From an uncultured Eubacteriales bacterium (lineage in GTDB: Bacteria > Bacillota > Clostridia > Oscillospirales > Oscillospiraceae): DNA of 64,000 nt. Under the pieces are notes generated by a model. That model was given only the letters and a program-made list of their open reading frames with translations. It did not search any database and was not told where the DNA came from. Every line of letters starts with the position of its first letter. Within the stretch, counting starts at the first letter, position 1. Below, piece after piece: positions 9,816 through 19,454 of the stretch. The translations under genes were made by a program, and so were the position numbers. The stretch covers positions 1-64,000 of the forward strand of contig URDK01000002.1 of NCBI GenBank assembly GCA_900546485.1, given 5' to 3'.

Positions 9816-10423
9816 GCCTGCATTATCTCACACCCGGTCCTCCGCGGCGCGGCTGTCATAGCTCCACAGCGCCAATTGCTGTACACCATAGGGCTGTCCC
9901 CCAAGTCCTCGAGAGCACCTGAGCAAGTGCCTTTATCATCCGCGCTTTCATTGCGAAACCGGCTTGCCAAAGCCGTTTTTGGATCCGCGTTCATTGCTCT
10001 GGCTCGTGCCGTCATCGTGCCGCGCCCCACGTCGCTGACCGCCTTTTGTAACACGGGATTTGCGCTCGCTGTACCGTGTATTCAGTCGTAAAAATAAGTG
10101 CCTCTATAATGAAACCTCCGTGTTCATATTGCAGGCTCCATTATGTATTATTGTGATAGGCGGGTGCTGTGTGTGATTCACAACTCATGCTTGAACACGT
10201 CAGGTAAGCGAATGCACAATACTGACACCAGTTGCTTTTACTGAATAAAGATTCTAAACCATTGTTGACAAATCAGTGAAAAAGTGCTAGTTTTATATCA
10301 AGTAACACGGTTGCATTAGAACAAATTGAAATAAATAATTATATGCACAAATAGCTGGAGATAAATTGTAGCAATTATACAAAACAACCGCAATCAATCA
10401 TGCAACAACGGGCGTTAATATCG
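9816..10423. other. Intergenic stretch with no recognisable gene
   Basis: Short open frames occur on both strands, but none has family features or a convincing ribosome-binding site. The right part (10100-10420) becomes AT-rich and should hold the promoter of the lacI-type gene. Confidence 0.5.
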
Positions 10424-10435
10424 GAAACCGGTTGC
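10424..10435 (+). promoter_or_regulatory. Putative LacI-type operator
   Basis: GAAACCGGTTGC is a near-palindrome (5 of 6 pairs) centred on CG, as in LacI-family operators. It lies 13 bases before the start of the LacI-family gene, consistent with autoregulation. Confidence 0.45.
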
Positions 10436-10447
10436 ACAGGAGGGCTT

Positions 10448-11470
10448 ATGTCAGTCACTATACGGGACGTTGCGCAGATGGCTGGGGTTTCGGCCTCGAC
10501 CGTGTCGAGGGTGCTAAACGGCAAGGGCGCCATTTCGGAGGAGACAAAAAAACGAATATATGACGCGATGGAGCAGCTCAAGTATGTGCCCAACGACTTT
10601 GCGCGCAGCTTTGCCACCGGCAGCCCGCGCGCCGTGGCGTTGGTCATCGATGTGGCCGACCCGGGCGCCTACTCTAACAACTTCTTCAATAACACGGTGT
10701 TCGGCATAGAGACCGTCGCTCACAGGCGGGATTACAGCCTTATGGTCACGAACGGCTCGCGCGCATTCGGCGGCATCTCCAGCGTCGAGCGACTCATCCT
10801 CGGTAAAAAGGTGGACGGCGTAGTGTTTCCCATATCGCTTGTCAGCCGGGAGTTCATCCGCAAGGTAGAGGAGCTGCATTTCCCATGCGTCATCTTGGGC
10901 CGGGCAGAGGACGTGGGCGCGGAAACCAGCTGGCTCGATATAAACAACACCCAGGCGGGCGTGCTCGCCGTCCGGCACCTGGTGGCGAAGGGCTATCGCC
11001 GCATTGGCTACCTCGGCGGGCCGGAGAGCGACCTATTCTCGCGCGACAGGCTCTCAGGCTGCTGCCGCGAGCTGGACGCCTGCGGGCTAAGCGTGGATCG
11101 CGAGCTTATACTGCACAACGACGCCATGAGCATCGACGCTGTCATCGCTCAGGTCACGGATCTGCTTGCCTCCGAAAACAGGCCTGACGCGCTTGCCTGC
11201 GGGAGCGACATGCTCGCGCTTGGCGCGCTGAGGGCAGCGCAGAGGTTGGGACTGCGCGTGCCCGAGGACTTTGGCGTACTCAGCTTTGATGACACGGCCG
11301 TCACCGCCCTGGCCGAGCCCGGTATCACCAGCATTGAGGTGGACACCTTCGAGCTCGGCGTGCAGGCGGCGGAGATACTCATAAACCAGATAGAAAATCC
11401 GGACGCCAGCATACGTCAGACGCTGCTGAGCACAAAAATAATGGCACGCGCCTCGACGGAGCGTGCTTGA
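10448..11470 (+). CDS. LacI-family transcriptional regulator of the maltodextrin operon
   Basis: This 340-residue repressor has an N-terminal helix-turn-helix (TIRDVAQMAGVSASTVSRVLNG, residues 3-24) and hinge, followed by a periplasmic-binding-like sensor domain with the usual GITSIEVD segment. ATG 10448 has AGGAGG four bases upstream; the frame remains open farther upstream but has no such site. The next gene starts 14 bases after its stop, so it probably heads the GH13/ABC operon and senses a maltodextrin-type sugar. The ligand is inferred only from context. Confidence 0.92.
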   Translation: MSVTIRDVAQMAGVSASTVSRVLNGKGAISEETKKRIYDAMEQLKYVPNDFARSFATGSPRAVALVIDVADPGAYSNNFFNNTVFGIETVAHRRDYSLMVTNGSRAFGGISSVERLILGKKVDGVVFPISLVSREFIRKVEELHFPCVILGRAEDVGAETSWLDINNTQAGVLAVRHLVAKGYRRIGYLGGPESDLFSRDRLSGCCRELDACGLSVDRELILHNDAMSIDAVIAQVTDLLASENRPDALACGSDMLALGALRAAQRLGLRVPEDFGVLSFDDTAVTALAEPGITSIEVDTFELGVQAAEILINQIENPDASIRQTLLSTKIMARASTERA

Positions 11471-11483
11471 GAGGAGGTTCGCC

Positions 11484-13289
11484 ATGGAGCTTGCCGCAGT
11501 TTTGCATCGCCCCACGGCCGAGTTTGTCTACCCCAGTTCGAGGACCGGTCTGGTGATACGGCTCTTCGCCGCGAGGGGAGACCTGGACGAGGTCGGGCTG
11601 CTGTACTGGGAGAGGGGGGAGACAGACCCGGAAAGGCGCAGAAAGATACTGGTGAGACCGAAGCTCCGGGATGCCTGGCGGGACTGTTATGAGGCGGAGA
11701 TCAAGACAGAGCCCATAACAGCCTATGTGCGCTATTGCTTCCGACTGCGTTCCGGGAAGCGCGAGCTCTGGTACGGGCCGAACGGCTTCCGGGACACGGA
11801 GCCGGGGCCGGATGAGGACTTCTTCGAGTTTCTCTGGCCGAACCCCGAGGACTGCTTCAAAGCCCCGGACTGGAGCTCTGGACAGGTCTACTATCAGCTC
11901 TTTCCCGAGAGGTTCAAAAACGGCGACTCATCGCTCACGCCGGAGGGCGCGGACGCCTGGGGCTCCGTCCCCACGCGGGAGAACTTCATGGGCGGCGACC
12001 TGCGCGGCATACGCGAGAAGCTGCCCTACATATCGGCCCTCGGCGCGACCTGCCTGTACCTCACGCCGGTGTTCGAGGCACTGTCCAACCACAAGTACGA
12101 CACGGTGGACTATTACCGCATCGACCCTCATTTCGGCACGGAGGAGGATTTGCGTTCGCTCATCTCGGACGCGCACGCGCTCGGCATCCGCGTGCTGCTC
12201 GACGGCGTTTTCAACCACTGCGGGTACTACTGGCCGCCCTTTCAGGACGTGGTGAAAAACGGAGAGGCCTCAAAATACCGAGACTGGTTTTTCATCAACA
12301 CCTACCCTGTCACGCACGAGACGCGCACCTACGACTGCGTGGGCCACTACAAGTGGATGCCCAAGCTGAACCTTGCAAACCCGGAGCTGCGGCGCTATTT
12401 CATCGAGGTGGGCAAGCACTGGCTACGCGCCGTGGGGGCTGACGGCTGGCGGCTGGATGTGGCAGACGAGGTGCCTGCGGTGTTCTGGGAGGAGTTTTCC
12501 CGTGAAATGAAGCTGGCGAAGCCGGACTGCCTGCTCCTGGGCGAGACCTGGGGTGACGCCTGGCGGCTCGTGGGCCCCGGCCGGCTGGACAGCGCGATGA
12601 ACTACCTCTTCCGCGACGCCGCACGCGACTGGCTGGCGCTCTCAAAGCTCGGGGCCTCGGGTTTCGTGGACAGGGCGAACCGGCTGCTCTCGCTCTACCC
12701 CTACGAGGTGTCGCTGCGGATGTACAATCCCCTCGACAGCCACGACACGCCGAGGTTCCTCACATTCTGCGGCGGGGATATCGAAAAATACCGCCTCGCC
12801 GTGGCCTTGCAGATGTGCTTCCCCGGCTGCCCCGCGGTGTATTACGGCGACGAGCTGGGCATGGAGGGCGAAAACGACCCGGATTGCCGCCGGGCCATGG
12901 ACTGGGAGGCCGCGGAGAGGGAGCCGGAGCTGTTCGGCTGGTTCCGGGAGCTCATAGCCCTGCGCAAGGGCTCACCAGCCCTCCGGGAAGGCGGGTTTTA
13001 CAACTCCGTCTGCGACGACGGCGCCAACGTGTTCGGTTTTTGCCGCACGCACGAGAGAGAGGACGTGCTAGTAGTCATCAACGCAGGGGAGCGCTGGTAC
13101 AAGGGTGAGGCGCGGGTGCCGGACGGCTCCGGCGAGTGGCTCGAGGCCTTCTCCGGAGAGACAGTGACTTCTGTGATAAACCCCGCAAGGGATGCGTATT
13201 CGGCGGAATGCCCGGCGGTGCTCAGCCTGAGCGTACCGGCGCGGACCGTGAAAATATTCAAACAGGAAAGAAAGCGAGGTCAGAAATGA
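11484..13289 (+). CDS. Cytoplasmic GH13 alpha-glucanase (neopullulanase/cyclomaltodextrinase type)
   Basis: This 601-residue enzyme has no signal peptide. An N-terminal beta-sandwich (about 1-125, CBM34-like position) precedes a (beta/alpha)8 GH13 barrel with conserved regions DGVFNHCG (I), DGWRLDVADEVP (II, Asp nucleophile), LLGETWGD (III, Glu acid/base) and NPLDSHDTPRF (IV, transition-state Asp). It would hydrolyse imported maltodextrins or cyclodextrins. AGGAGG precedes ATG 11484. Its stop overlaps the next start by four bases (ATGA), which shows translational coupling to the binding protein. Confidence 0.88.
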   Translation: MELAAVLHRPTAEFVYPSSRTGLVIRLFAARGDLDEVGLLYWERGETDPERRRKILVRPKLRDAWRDCYEAEIKTEPITAYVRYCFRLRSGKRELWYGPNGFRDTEPGPDEDFFEFLWPNPEDCFKAPDWSSGQVYYQLFPERFKNGDSSLTPEGADAWGSVPTRENFMGGDLRGIREKLPYISALGATCLYLTPVFEALSNHKYDTVDYYRIDPHFGTEEDLRSLISDAHALGIRVLLDGVFNHCGYYWPPFQDVVKNGEASKYRDWFFINTYPVTHETRTYDCVGHYKWMPKLNLANPELRRYFIEVGKHWLRAVGADGWRLDVADEVPAVFWEEFSREMKLAKPDCLLLGETWGDAWRLVGPGRLDSAMNYLFRDAARDWLALSKLGASGFVDRANRLLSLYPYEVSLRMYNPLDSHDTPRFLTFCGGDIEKYRLAVALQMCFPGCPAVYYGDELGMEGENDPDCRRAMDWEAAEREPELFGWFRELIALRKGSPALREGGFYNSVCDDGANVFGFCRTHEREDVLVVINAGERWYKGEARVPDGSGEWLEAFSGETVTSVINPARDAYSAECPAVLSLSVPARTVKIFKQERKRGQK

Positions 13290-14602
13290 AAATGAAGAAG
13301 TACGCAAAAATGCTGGCGCTCCTGCTTGCCGTGGCAGTAATGGTAGCGACATTAGCTGCCTGCGGCAATGAAGCGCCAGACACCAGTTCACCCCCGCAGA
13401 CCGACGAGACGCCCGGAAGCAGCCCGGACGCCGCGGAGCCGACAGTCATCAACTTCTGGCACCATTACAGCGCCCAGTCCGCAGAGAATGAAACCCTTAT
13501 GAATGTGCTCATCCCCAAGTTCGAGGAGGAGCATCCCGAGTACAAGGTCAACGCCGTCTCCCACGAGTGGGCGGACCTGCACGACAAGATATTGATAAGC
13601 GCGAACTCCGACACCCTGCCCGACGTGGCGAGGCTGGACATAGCCTGGGTGCCCGAGTTTGAGTCCATGGGCATACTCGCCGCGCTCGACCAGGAGATGG
13701 CCGACTTCGACGACGTGGCCGCAACGCTCCTGCCCAGCGCCATGAGCACCGGTATGGTCAACGGCAGCTATTACGCCCTCGCGCTCAATACCAACACGAA
13801 AATACTGTTCTATAACGCCGAGGCCTTCGAGAATGCGGGCCTTGCCGCACCCGAAACCATCGACGACATGTTCGCCGCCATCGCCGCGCTCTCCGGAACG
13901 AACGAGAACGGCCAGCAGGTCTGGGGCCTCAACGAGCCCGCGCTCGCCGGCTGGAACATCCTGCCCTACATCTGGAGCATGGGCGGCGAGATCACCAACG
14001 AGGACTACACCCAGGCCACCGGCTATCTCAACAGCGCCGAGACCGTGGCCGCCGTGCAGATGCTTGCCGACCTCTATAAAAACGGCCAGTTTACCGGCTT
14101 CAACAGCGGCGACATCCCGATGACCGACGGTTTCGGGACCGGGCGCTACATGATGCTGCTCGAGGGCCCGTGGAAGACCGCAGAGATGGCGGGCGCATAC
14201 CCCGACTTCAAGTATGCCACGACCGAGATGCCCGCCGGCTCCGCCGGTTCCATTTCCGTACTCGGCGGCGAGGACATTGCGATGTTCAACACCGGCAACA
14301 AGGAGGGCGCCTGGGAGTTCATGAAGTTCATGGTCAGCGACTTTGCCCAGGAGGAGATGGCCAAGGTCGGCCAGATCCCGGTGAACACCACCGCGCTCGA
14401 GAGCGACACGGTGAAGAACGCGGACTACGCGCCCTTCCTGGAGGCCATCACCACCGCCAAGGCCCGCCCGCCCGTGGCGGCCTGGTCCGACATCGACAGC
14501 GAGCTCACCACCGCCGTGACCGACATCATCGTCAACGGCGCGGACGCCCAGACCACTCTGGATGCGCTGGCTGCGAAGGTCGACACGCTGCTTGCCGGAT
14601 AA
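13286..14602 (+). CDS. ABC sugar-binding lipoprotein (family 1, MalE-like)
   Basis: This 438-residue exported lipoprotein has a basic N-terminus, a hydrophobic stretch and a LAAC lipobox (Cys26), followed by a Ser/Thr/Pro-rich linker. The mature part is a family-1 solute-binding fold (INFWHHYSA start; LEGPWKTAEM and SVLGGEDIAMFN motifs typical of sugar-binding proteins). It delivers sugar to the two permeases downstream. It starts inside the stop of the GH13 gene. No ATPase gene lies in the operon, so a shared MsmX-type ATPase is probably used. Confidence 0.9.
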   Translation: MKMKKYAKMLALLLAVAVMVATLAACGNEAPDTSSPPQTDETPGSSPDAAEPTVINFWHHYSAQSAENETLMNVLIPKFEEEHPEYKVNAVSHEWADLHDKILISANSDTLPDVARLDIAWVPEFESMGILAALDQEMADFDDVAATLLPSAMSTGMVNGSYYALALNTNTKILFYNAEAFENAGLAAPETIDDMFAAIAALSGTNENGQQVWGLNEPALAGWNILPYIWSMGGEITNEDYTQATGYLNSAETVAAVQMLADLYKNGQFTGFNSGDIPMTDGFGTGRYMMLLEGPWKTAEMAGAYPDFKYATTEMPAGSAGSISVLGGEDIAMFNTGNKEGAWEFMKFMVSDFAQEEMAKVGQIPVNTTALESDTVKNADYAPFLEAITTAKARPPVAAWSDIDSELTTAVTDIIVNGADAQTTLDALAAKVDTLLAG

Positions 14603-14645
14603 CACTAAAAGTATACCAGAAACTGCCCAAAATCGCAACAGCTTT

Positions 14646-14686
14646 GCGCGCGGGAGCGCCCACGCCGGACCTCCCGCGCGCTTTTT
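14646..14686 (+). terminator. Intra-operon attenuating terminator
   Basis: A perfect 11-bp GC-rich stem (14646-14656 with 14671-14681) is followed by TTTTTG. Lying between the binding-protein and permease genes, it would give more binding protein than permease mRNA. Confidence 0.8.
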
Positions 14687-14701
14687 GAAAGGAGCCTCGA
14701 T

Positions 14702-15595
14702 ATGGAGCTGAAGCCGAGGCGAAACCGGATGCAGCTTGCGGCGCTGCTACTGCCGGGCGTGCTTGTCTTTGCCATGTTCACCATCTACCCGATAGTGAAG
14801 CTGCTGTACATGAGCTTTCTTGAGTGGAACCGTGACAACATGTTCGAGCACAGCTTTGCCGGTCTTTCGAACTATGCGGCCGTGCTGAGTGACGCCACCT
14901 TCAGGACGGCCTTTGCAAACACGCTCATCTACACCCTCGTCACCGTGCCGGGGCAGATGGTGCTGGGCTTGCTGGCGGCGGTGCTCATAAATTCCATCCC
15001 GCGCTTTCGCGTGACCTTCCGGGTCATTTACTACCTGCCGGTCATAACCTCCTGGGTCATCGTCTCACTGGTGTTCAGGTACATCTTCAACACCGAGGGC
15101 ATGCTCAACTACCTGCTCACCAATGTCCTGCACCTGAGTGAGAGCAACATCCGCTGGCTGGATACCCGCTGGGGCGGGCTGACCGTGGCCATGATGCTGG
15201 GCATCTGGAAGGGCGTGGGCTGGAACCTCGTCGTGTTCCTCGCAGCCTTGCAGAGCGTGCCGCAGGAGCTTTATGAATCTGCTTCCATCGACGGCTGCGG
15301 GCCCTTCGCCCGGTTCTTCTACATAACCCTGCCCAGCATAAAGCCGACCATACTCTTTGCCCTGGTCATGCTGACCATCGGCGGCTTCAACGTGTTCACG
15401 TCGATAAAGATGATAACGGACGGCAAGCCCATGCACCAGACCGAGGTGGTGCTGACGTGGATGTACTCCAAGGCCTTCAGCTCCGGCGACTTCGGCTACG
15501 CTGCGGCGCTGTCCTTCATAGTGGCCGTGACGCTGGCTTTCCTGGCGGTGCTGCAGTTCAAGGCCATGCGCAGAAACGGCGAGAGCCAGTTTTGA
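14702..15595 (+). CDS. ABC sugar permease, MalF type
   Basis: This 297-residue inner-membrane protein has about six membrane spans. The EAA-like loop ESASIDGCGPFARFFYITLPSIKP at about residues 195-218 contacts the ATPase. AAAGGAG lies just upstream of the ATG. It follows the binding-protein gene after an attenuator and is paired with the MalG-type gene nine bases downstream. Confidence 0.92.
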   Translation: MELKPRRNRMQLAALLLPGVLVFAMFTIYPIVKLLYMSFLEWNRDNMFEHSFAGLSNYAAVLSDATFRTAFANTLIYTLVTVPGQMVLGLLAAVLINSIPRFRVTFRVIYYLPVITSWVIVSLVFRYIFNTEGMLNYLLTNVLHLSESNIRWLDTRWGGLTVAMMLGIWKGVGWNLVVFLAALQSVPQELYESASIDGCGPFARFFYITLPSIKPTILFALVMLTIGGFNVFTSIKMITDGKPMHQTEVVLTWMYSKAFSSGDFGYAAALSFIVAVTLAFLAVLQFKAMRRNGESQF

Positions 15596-15603
15596 GGTGT
15601 GAT

Positions 15604-16455
15604 ATGCACAGGAGATTTACAAAGAAAAATGCCGCAAACGCGCTCAAATATCTGCTGCTGCTCATAGGCGGAGCCGTGTCCGTCATGCCTATGGTGTACA
15701 TGATAAGCACCTCGCTCAAGCCCAACGGCGCGCTCTATGAGTTCCCGCCGAGGTTCTTCCCCTCGGCCAAGGAGCTGACGGCGGAGAACTATCAGTACAT
15801 CTTCGCCCAGGAGAAGTTCTATCAGAACTTCCTAAACAGCGCGGCGGTCACGATACTCACCGTGATTATCGCGGCCTTCATCGCCACGGCGCTGGCTTTC
15901 TGCCTTGCCCGCTTCCGCTTCCCAGGCCGAAAGCTGCTTTTCGGGCTTGTCATAGGCACGATGATAATCCCGGGCACGACGCTTATCATAACGCAGTATC
16001 AGCTCGCCACCTTCCTCAAGCTCACGAACAAGCTCTTCGGCCTCGTGCCATTTTACGTCGCATGGGTCATTCCGTTCTCGACCTTCATGATAAAGGGATA
16101 TATCGAGAGCATCCCGCGCGACTATGACGAGGCGGTGTATATGGACGGCGGGAGCGTGTTCACGGTGTTCTTCAAGGTCATCTGCCCGCTCGCGAGCCCG
16201 GCCATAGCCTCGGTGAGCATCTTCAACTTCCTGACCGCTTGGGAGGAGTTCCCTTGGGCAATGACGGTCATCAACGACAACGCCAAGCGCACGCTGCCCA
16301 TAGCTATCTCCGGCTTCTTCGGTCAGCACCAGTTCACGCAGTGGGGCTACGTCTTCGCCATGAGCGTCGCGAGCCTCGTGCCGGTGCTGATAGTGTTCAT
16401 CTGCTGCCAGAAATACTTCGTCTCCGGCCTGCAGGCAGGAGGCATTAAGGGATAA
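15604..16455 (+). CDS. ABC sugar permease, MalG type
   Basis: This 283-residue inner-membrane protein of the MalG/CUT1 type has an N-terminal span, a large external loop (after SLKPNGALYEFPP) and an EAA loop (DEAVYMDGGSVFTVFFKVICPL). The C-terminal GGIKG is typical of the family. ATG 15604 follows GAGGTG; the longer upstream frame overlaps malF and is not used. It forms the heterodimeric channel with the preceding permease. Confidence 0.92.
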   Translation: MHRRFTKKNAANALKYLLLLIGGAVSVMPMVYMISTSLKPNGALYEFPPRFFPSAKELTAENYQYIFAQEKFYQNFLNSAAVTILTVIIAAFIATALAFCLARFRFPGRKLLFGLVIGTMIIPGTTLIITQYQLATFLKLTNKLFGLVPFYVAWVIPFSTFMIKGYIESIPRDYDEAVYMDGGSVFTVFFKVICPLASPAIASVSIFNFLTAWEEFPWAMTVINDNAKRTLPIAISGFFGQHQFTQWGYVFAMSVASLVPVLIVFICCQKYFVSGLQAGGIKG

Positions 16456-16474
16456 TTATAACGGGAGGTATAGT

Positions 16475-18406
16475 ATGCATAGCAAAAAAACAAGCTTTAA
16501 AGCAACTAGTCTACTGTTGGCATTGCTCCTCTGTTTCTCGCTTATACTTACACCCGCATTTGCAACTACTTCAAATGTTTTTGGCTCCGTTCTGCCAGGT
16601 TCTGATATTGGAGAGAATTTTACTCCCACAGATGCAATGGCGGACTCGGATATTCAAGAGATCACAGATACAAGCAGTGTCCTTGATGAAAGCGACATCA
16701 TTTATATGGTGCTTACGGACAGATTCTATGACGGAGACAGTTCCAATAATGGGACATTGAATCTGGAATACCGTCCGGGAGAACTGAAATATACCCAGGG
16801 AGGTGACTGGAAGGGTCTCACTGAGAAACTCGATTATATAAAAAATCTTGGGATGACAGCCATCTGGATCTCTCCGCCATCGGAAAATGAACTGCTGAGC
16901 AGGGATGGCAGTGAGTCGGGATATCACGGTTACTTCACTCATGACTATAATTCCGCAGATCCCCACTTCGGCACCAAGCAGGAGCTCGTCAATCTTGTAA
17001 ATACGGCACATGAGAAGGGACTAAAAATTATTCTGGATGTGGTTCCGAATCACTCGGCAGACTATTTTGCCGGAACAAGTACTACATACAGCTCTGCCGA
17101 CTATCAGCCAGCGGCTCCGTTTAATAATCCTGACTGGTATCATCACTATGGTGATATTACGGATTGGAACAACGAATTCCAGGTCTTGAATTACGATTTG
17201 GGTGGTCTGGATGACTTGAATCAGGACAATCCCGATGCCAGGCAGGCCATAAAGGATGCGTACAAGGACTGGATCACTCTTACCGGTGCGGATGGAATCA
17301 GAGTTGACGCAGCTCGCTCTATACCCAAAGATTTTCTTAAGGAGTTCGAGGAGTATGTAGGAGTTCCAACATTCGGAGAGATATTCGTTGGCGATGTAGA
17401 CTATGTCAGCGCGTTTTCAGAGTATCAGTGGGGAGTCCTAGATTTCCCGCTGTTCTTCCAGGCCCGTGAAGTGTTTGCGCATGATGCCAGCTTTGAAACT
17501 GTAAAGGCAATTTTTGATCAGGATTATAAATATGAGAACGTAAACCATCTGATAACGTTCATAGATAATCATGACAGGGACAGATTCCTTTGCCTTGCTG
17601 ATGACAATTATCAGAAACTAAGGCTGGCGCTTACGTTCCTGTTTACGGTGCGCGGTATACCTGATGTATATTACGGAACAGAACAGAACTGCTATGGCGG
17701 CGGCGTGCCGACCGAGTGGGCAGGTATTGCAAATAAAGAAAACCGTGAAATGATGCCGAGCTTTTCTGAAGATGGGATTAACTACAAATACATACAACGC
17801 CTGGCTGAGATACGGAAAGAGTACCAATGCCTGCAAACCGGAACGCAGCGCGAAATGTGGTGTGAGGCCAACATTTACGCCTACTCGCGCCGCGATGACT
17901 CTACGGGTCAGGAGATAATCACCGTCATTAACAATGGCACGAGCAATGAGACAAGGCAAATACCTATCAGGGCCGAGAGCAGTCTGACGGTTGGAACGAT
18001 TCTCACCAATTTGCTTGACACATATGTGACCGCCCAAATCACTTCCGGTGGTGTTACGGGCAAGCAGATAGAACTTACTATCCCAGCCAAAACGGCATTT
18101 GTGTTTACCTCTGACTCCGTAGAATACTACACACCGACCGCCCGCACAGTTACCACCATAAGGGTGCATTATGATGTCGGATTGGGCAATACGATGTATT
18201 TGCGCGGCGACGAGTATCCGCTCACCTGGGATAGAGGCCGCAGCATGCTGAATATAGCTTCGGACTGTTGGATATATGAGAGCGAACGAATTCCTGCGGG
18301 CGAGACTTTCGAATTCAAACCCCTAATAAACAATGAGACATGGTCAACGGGCAATAACTTTGTCGGAACCGGCGGAACGACTATCGACATATATCCAACG
18401 TTCTAA
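16475..18406 (+). CDS. Secreted GH13 alpha-amylase
   Basis: This 643-residue exported enzyme has a signal peptide (residues 1-31, cleavage near AFA-TT). The GH13 catalytic domain carries DVVPNHS (I), DGIRVDAARSIP (II, nucleophile), FGEIFVGD (III, acid/base) and FIDNHDRDRF (IV). The last about 85 residues form a beta-rich, starch-binding-like module (TVTTIRVHYDVG, then FEFKPLINNETW). It would cut extracellular starch into dextrins for the ABC importer encoded upstream. GGGAGG precedes ATG 16475. The gene is visibly AT-richer than its operon neighbours, so it was probably acquired separately. Confidence 0.9.
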   Translation: MHSKKTSFKATSLLLALLLCFSLILTPAFATTSNVFGSVLPGSDIGENFTPTDAMADSDIQEITDTSSVLDESDIIYMVLTDRFYDGDSSNNGTLNLEYRPGELKYTQGGDWKGLTEKLDYIKNLGMTAIWISPPSENELLSRDGSESGYHGYFTHDYNSADPHFGTKQELVNLVNTAHEKGLKIILDVVPNHSADYFAGTSTTYSSADYQPAAPFNNPDWYHHYGDITDWNNEFQVLNYDLGGLDDLNQDNPDARQAIKDAYKDWITLTGADGIRVDAARSIPKDFLKEFEEYVGVPTFGEIFVGDVDYVSAFSEYQWGVLDFPLFFQAREVFAHDASFETVKAIFDQDYKYENVNHLITFIDNHDRDRFLCLADDNYQKLRLALTFLFTVRGIPDVYYGTEQNCYGGGVPTEWAGIANKENREMMPSFSEDGINYKYIQRLAEIRKEYQCLQTGTQREMWCEANIYAYSRRDDSTGQEIITVINNGTSNETRQIPIRAESSLTVGTILTNLLDTYVTAQITSGGVTGKQIELTIPAKTAFVFTSDSVEYYTPTARTVTTIRVHYDVGLGNTMYLRGDEYPLTWDRGRSMLNIASDCWIYESERIPAGETFEFKPLINNETWSTGNNFVGTGGTTIDIYPTF

Positions 18407-18463
18407 GTGGCTAGCTTGCCCTTAGAAAGCAGAGTACAGAGGGCCCAGACCCTCAAAATGTGA

Positions 18464-18500
18464 GGAGCGCGGGGATGTCCCCGCGCTCCTTTTGTTTGTT
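18464..18500 (+). terminator. Terminator of the maltodextrin operon
   Basis: GC-rich inverted arms (18464-18475 with 18478-18489) are followed by TTTTGTTTGTT. Confidence 0.9.
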
Positions 18501-18553
18501 GGGGCGGATGCACAAACCACGGATACTTCGCAACGGCGCGCCCGGGCGGGCGC

Positions 18554-19454
18554 TTATCTCTCGCCACGGGTGCGGCGGTTTTGCTCAGTATTGTCGTCGA
18601 GGAGTAAACTCTCGACGTTTTGCCGGTGAATCAGCAGCTCACGCTGCTCATCACGGAGGGCGCGGTACTCGGCATAGGCCGCACGCTTTTCTGCAACGAG
18701 AGCGTTGAACTCGGTGTTCAGGTCTTTGACCTTCGGCAGCTTTTTGAGACCGTGGTCGTTGAAGTACCGCTTAGCCTCGCGGTGCCGTGCTGTGTCAGCT
18801 TCGTGCTTTTTGTAGAACTCTCGTGAGTATCCGCTTGCCTTGTATTGTATGCGGTAAAAACTTCGCGTGTCCTTGCATAGCTGACTATTTGCTTCCGCAG
18901 CTGGGCGATCTCGTCTATACTTGCCTCAGCTGCCTTGATATCCTTTCTGATGTCAGCTATTTTTTCACTTGCAGCATCGGCACAGGCGATAAGCTTTGCG
19001 CAGCTGCTGATGCCATGCTCCTGCAAATACAGCAGCGTTTTGGCATTTGCTTGACATTGAACAGTTTTGCCAATCGCTCATAGCCCGCACCCTTTCCTTC
19101 AGCCAGTTTTGCCTCAATGCCTATGACTAGGCCTGTACATTCGCGCTTGCCGCGTGGAGAATGTGCTGCACCTCCGGCAATGACCGCCCGCAGCTCTGCC
19201 TCAGAATAGCCCTCGCCGAGCGAGCGGAGCCGTATGGCGTGCTGGCCGGCTCTGCGGAAAGTGACGTGCGCTCCGGCGCTGACTTCCCAGCCGGTTTGCC
19301 TCAGAAGGTAGAGCAGTTCGTCAAAGCCCTTTGGCTTTTCGGGAAGTGCAGTGCCGATGCCTGCTCGCAGGATGCCTCTATGAGATGCAGGCTTTTTCTC
19401 ACTGAGCCACTTGTCGTAGGTCAAGTGCGTGTAGCGGTGCGGGTTTTGTATCAC
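18554..19454 (-). pseudogene. Decayed relaxase (C-terminal part)
   Basis: The minus strand encodes, in three frames, the C-terminal half of a Firmicutes ICE/plasmid relaxase. Segments include NPHRYTHLTYDKWL, IRLRSLGEGYSEAELRAVI, GYERLAKLFNVKQM, EHGISSC and DIRKDIKAAEASIDEIA, ending near ELLIHRQNVESLLL with a TAA at 18554-18556. Frameshifts occur near 19035 and again between about 18760 and 18850. The N-terminal nuclease domain with its catalytic Tyr and His triad is absent, so it cannot mobilise DNA. The remaining 5' end is fused directly onto the truncated replication gene, as after a deletion. Confidence 0.78.

Noticed and set aside
9812..10054. 80-codon minus-strand frame upstream of recombinase remnant 1
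   Set aside because: No family features or ribosome-binding site, and it is not part of the recombinase alignment.
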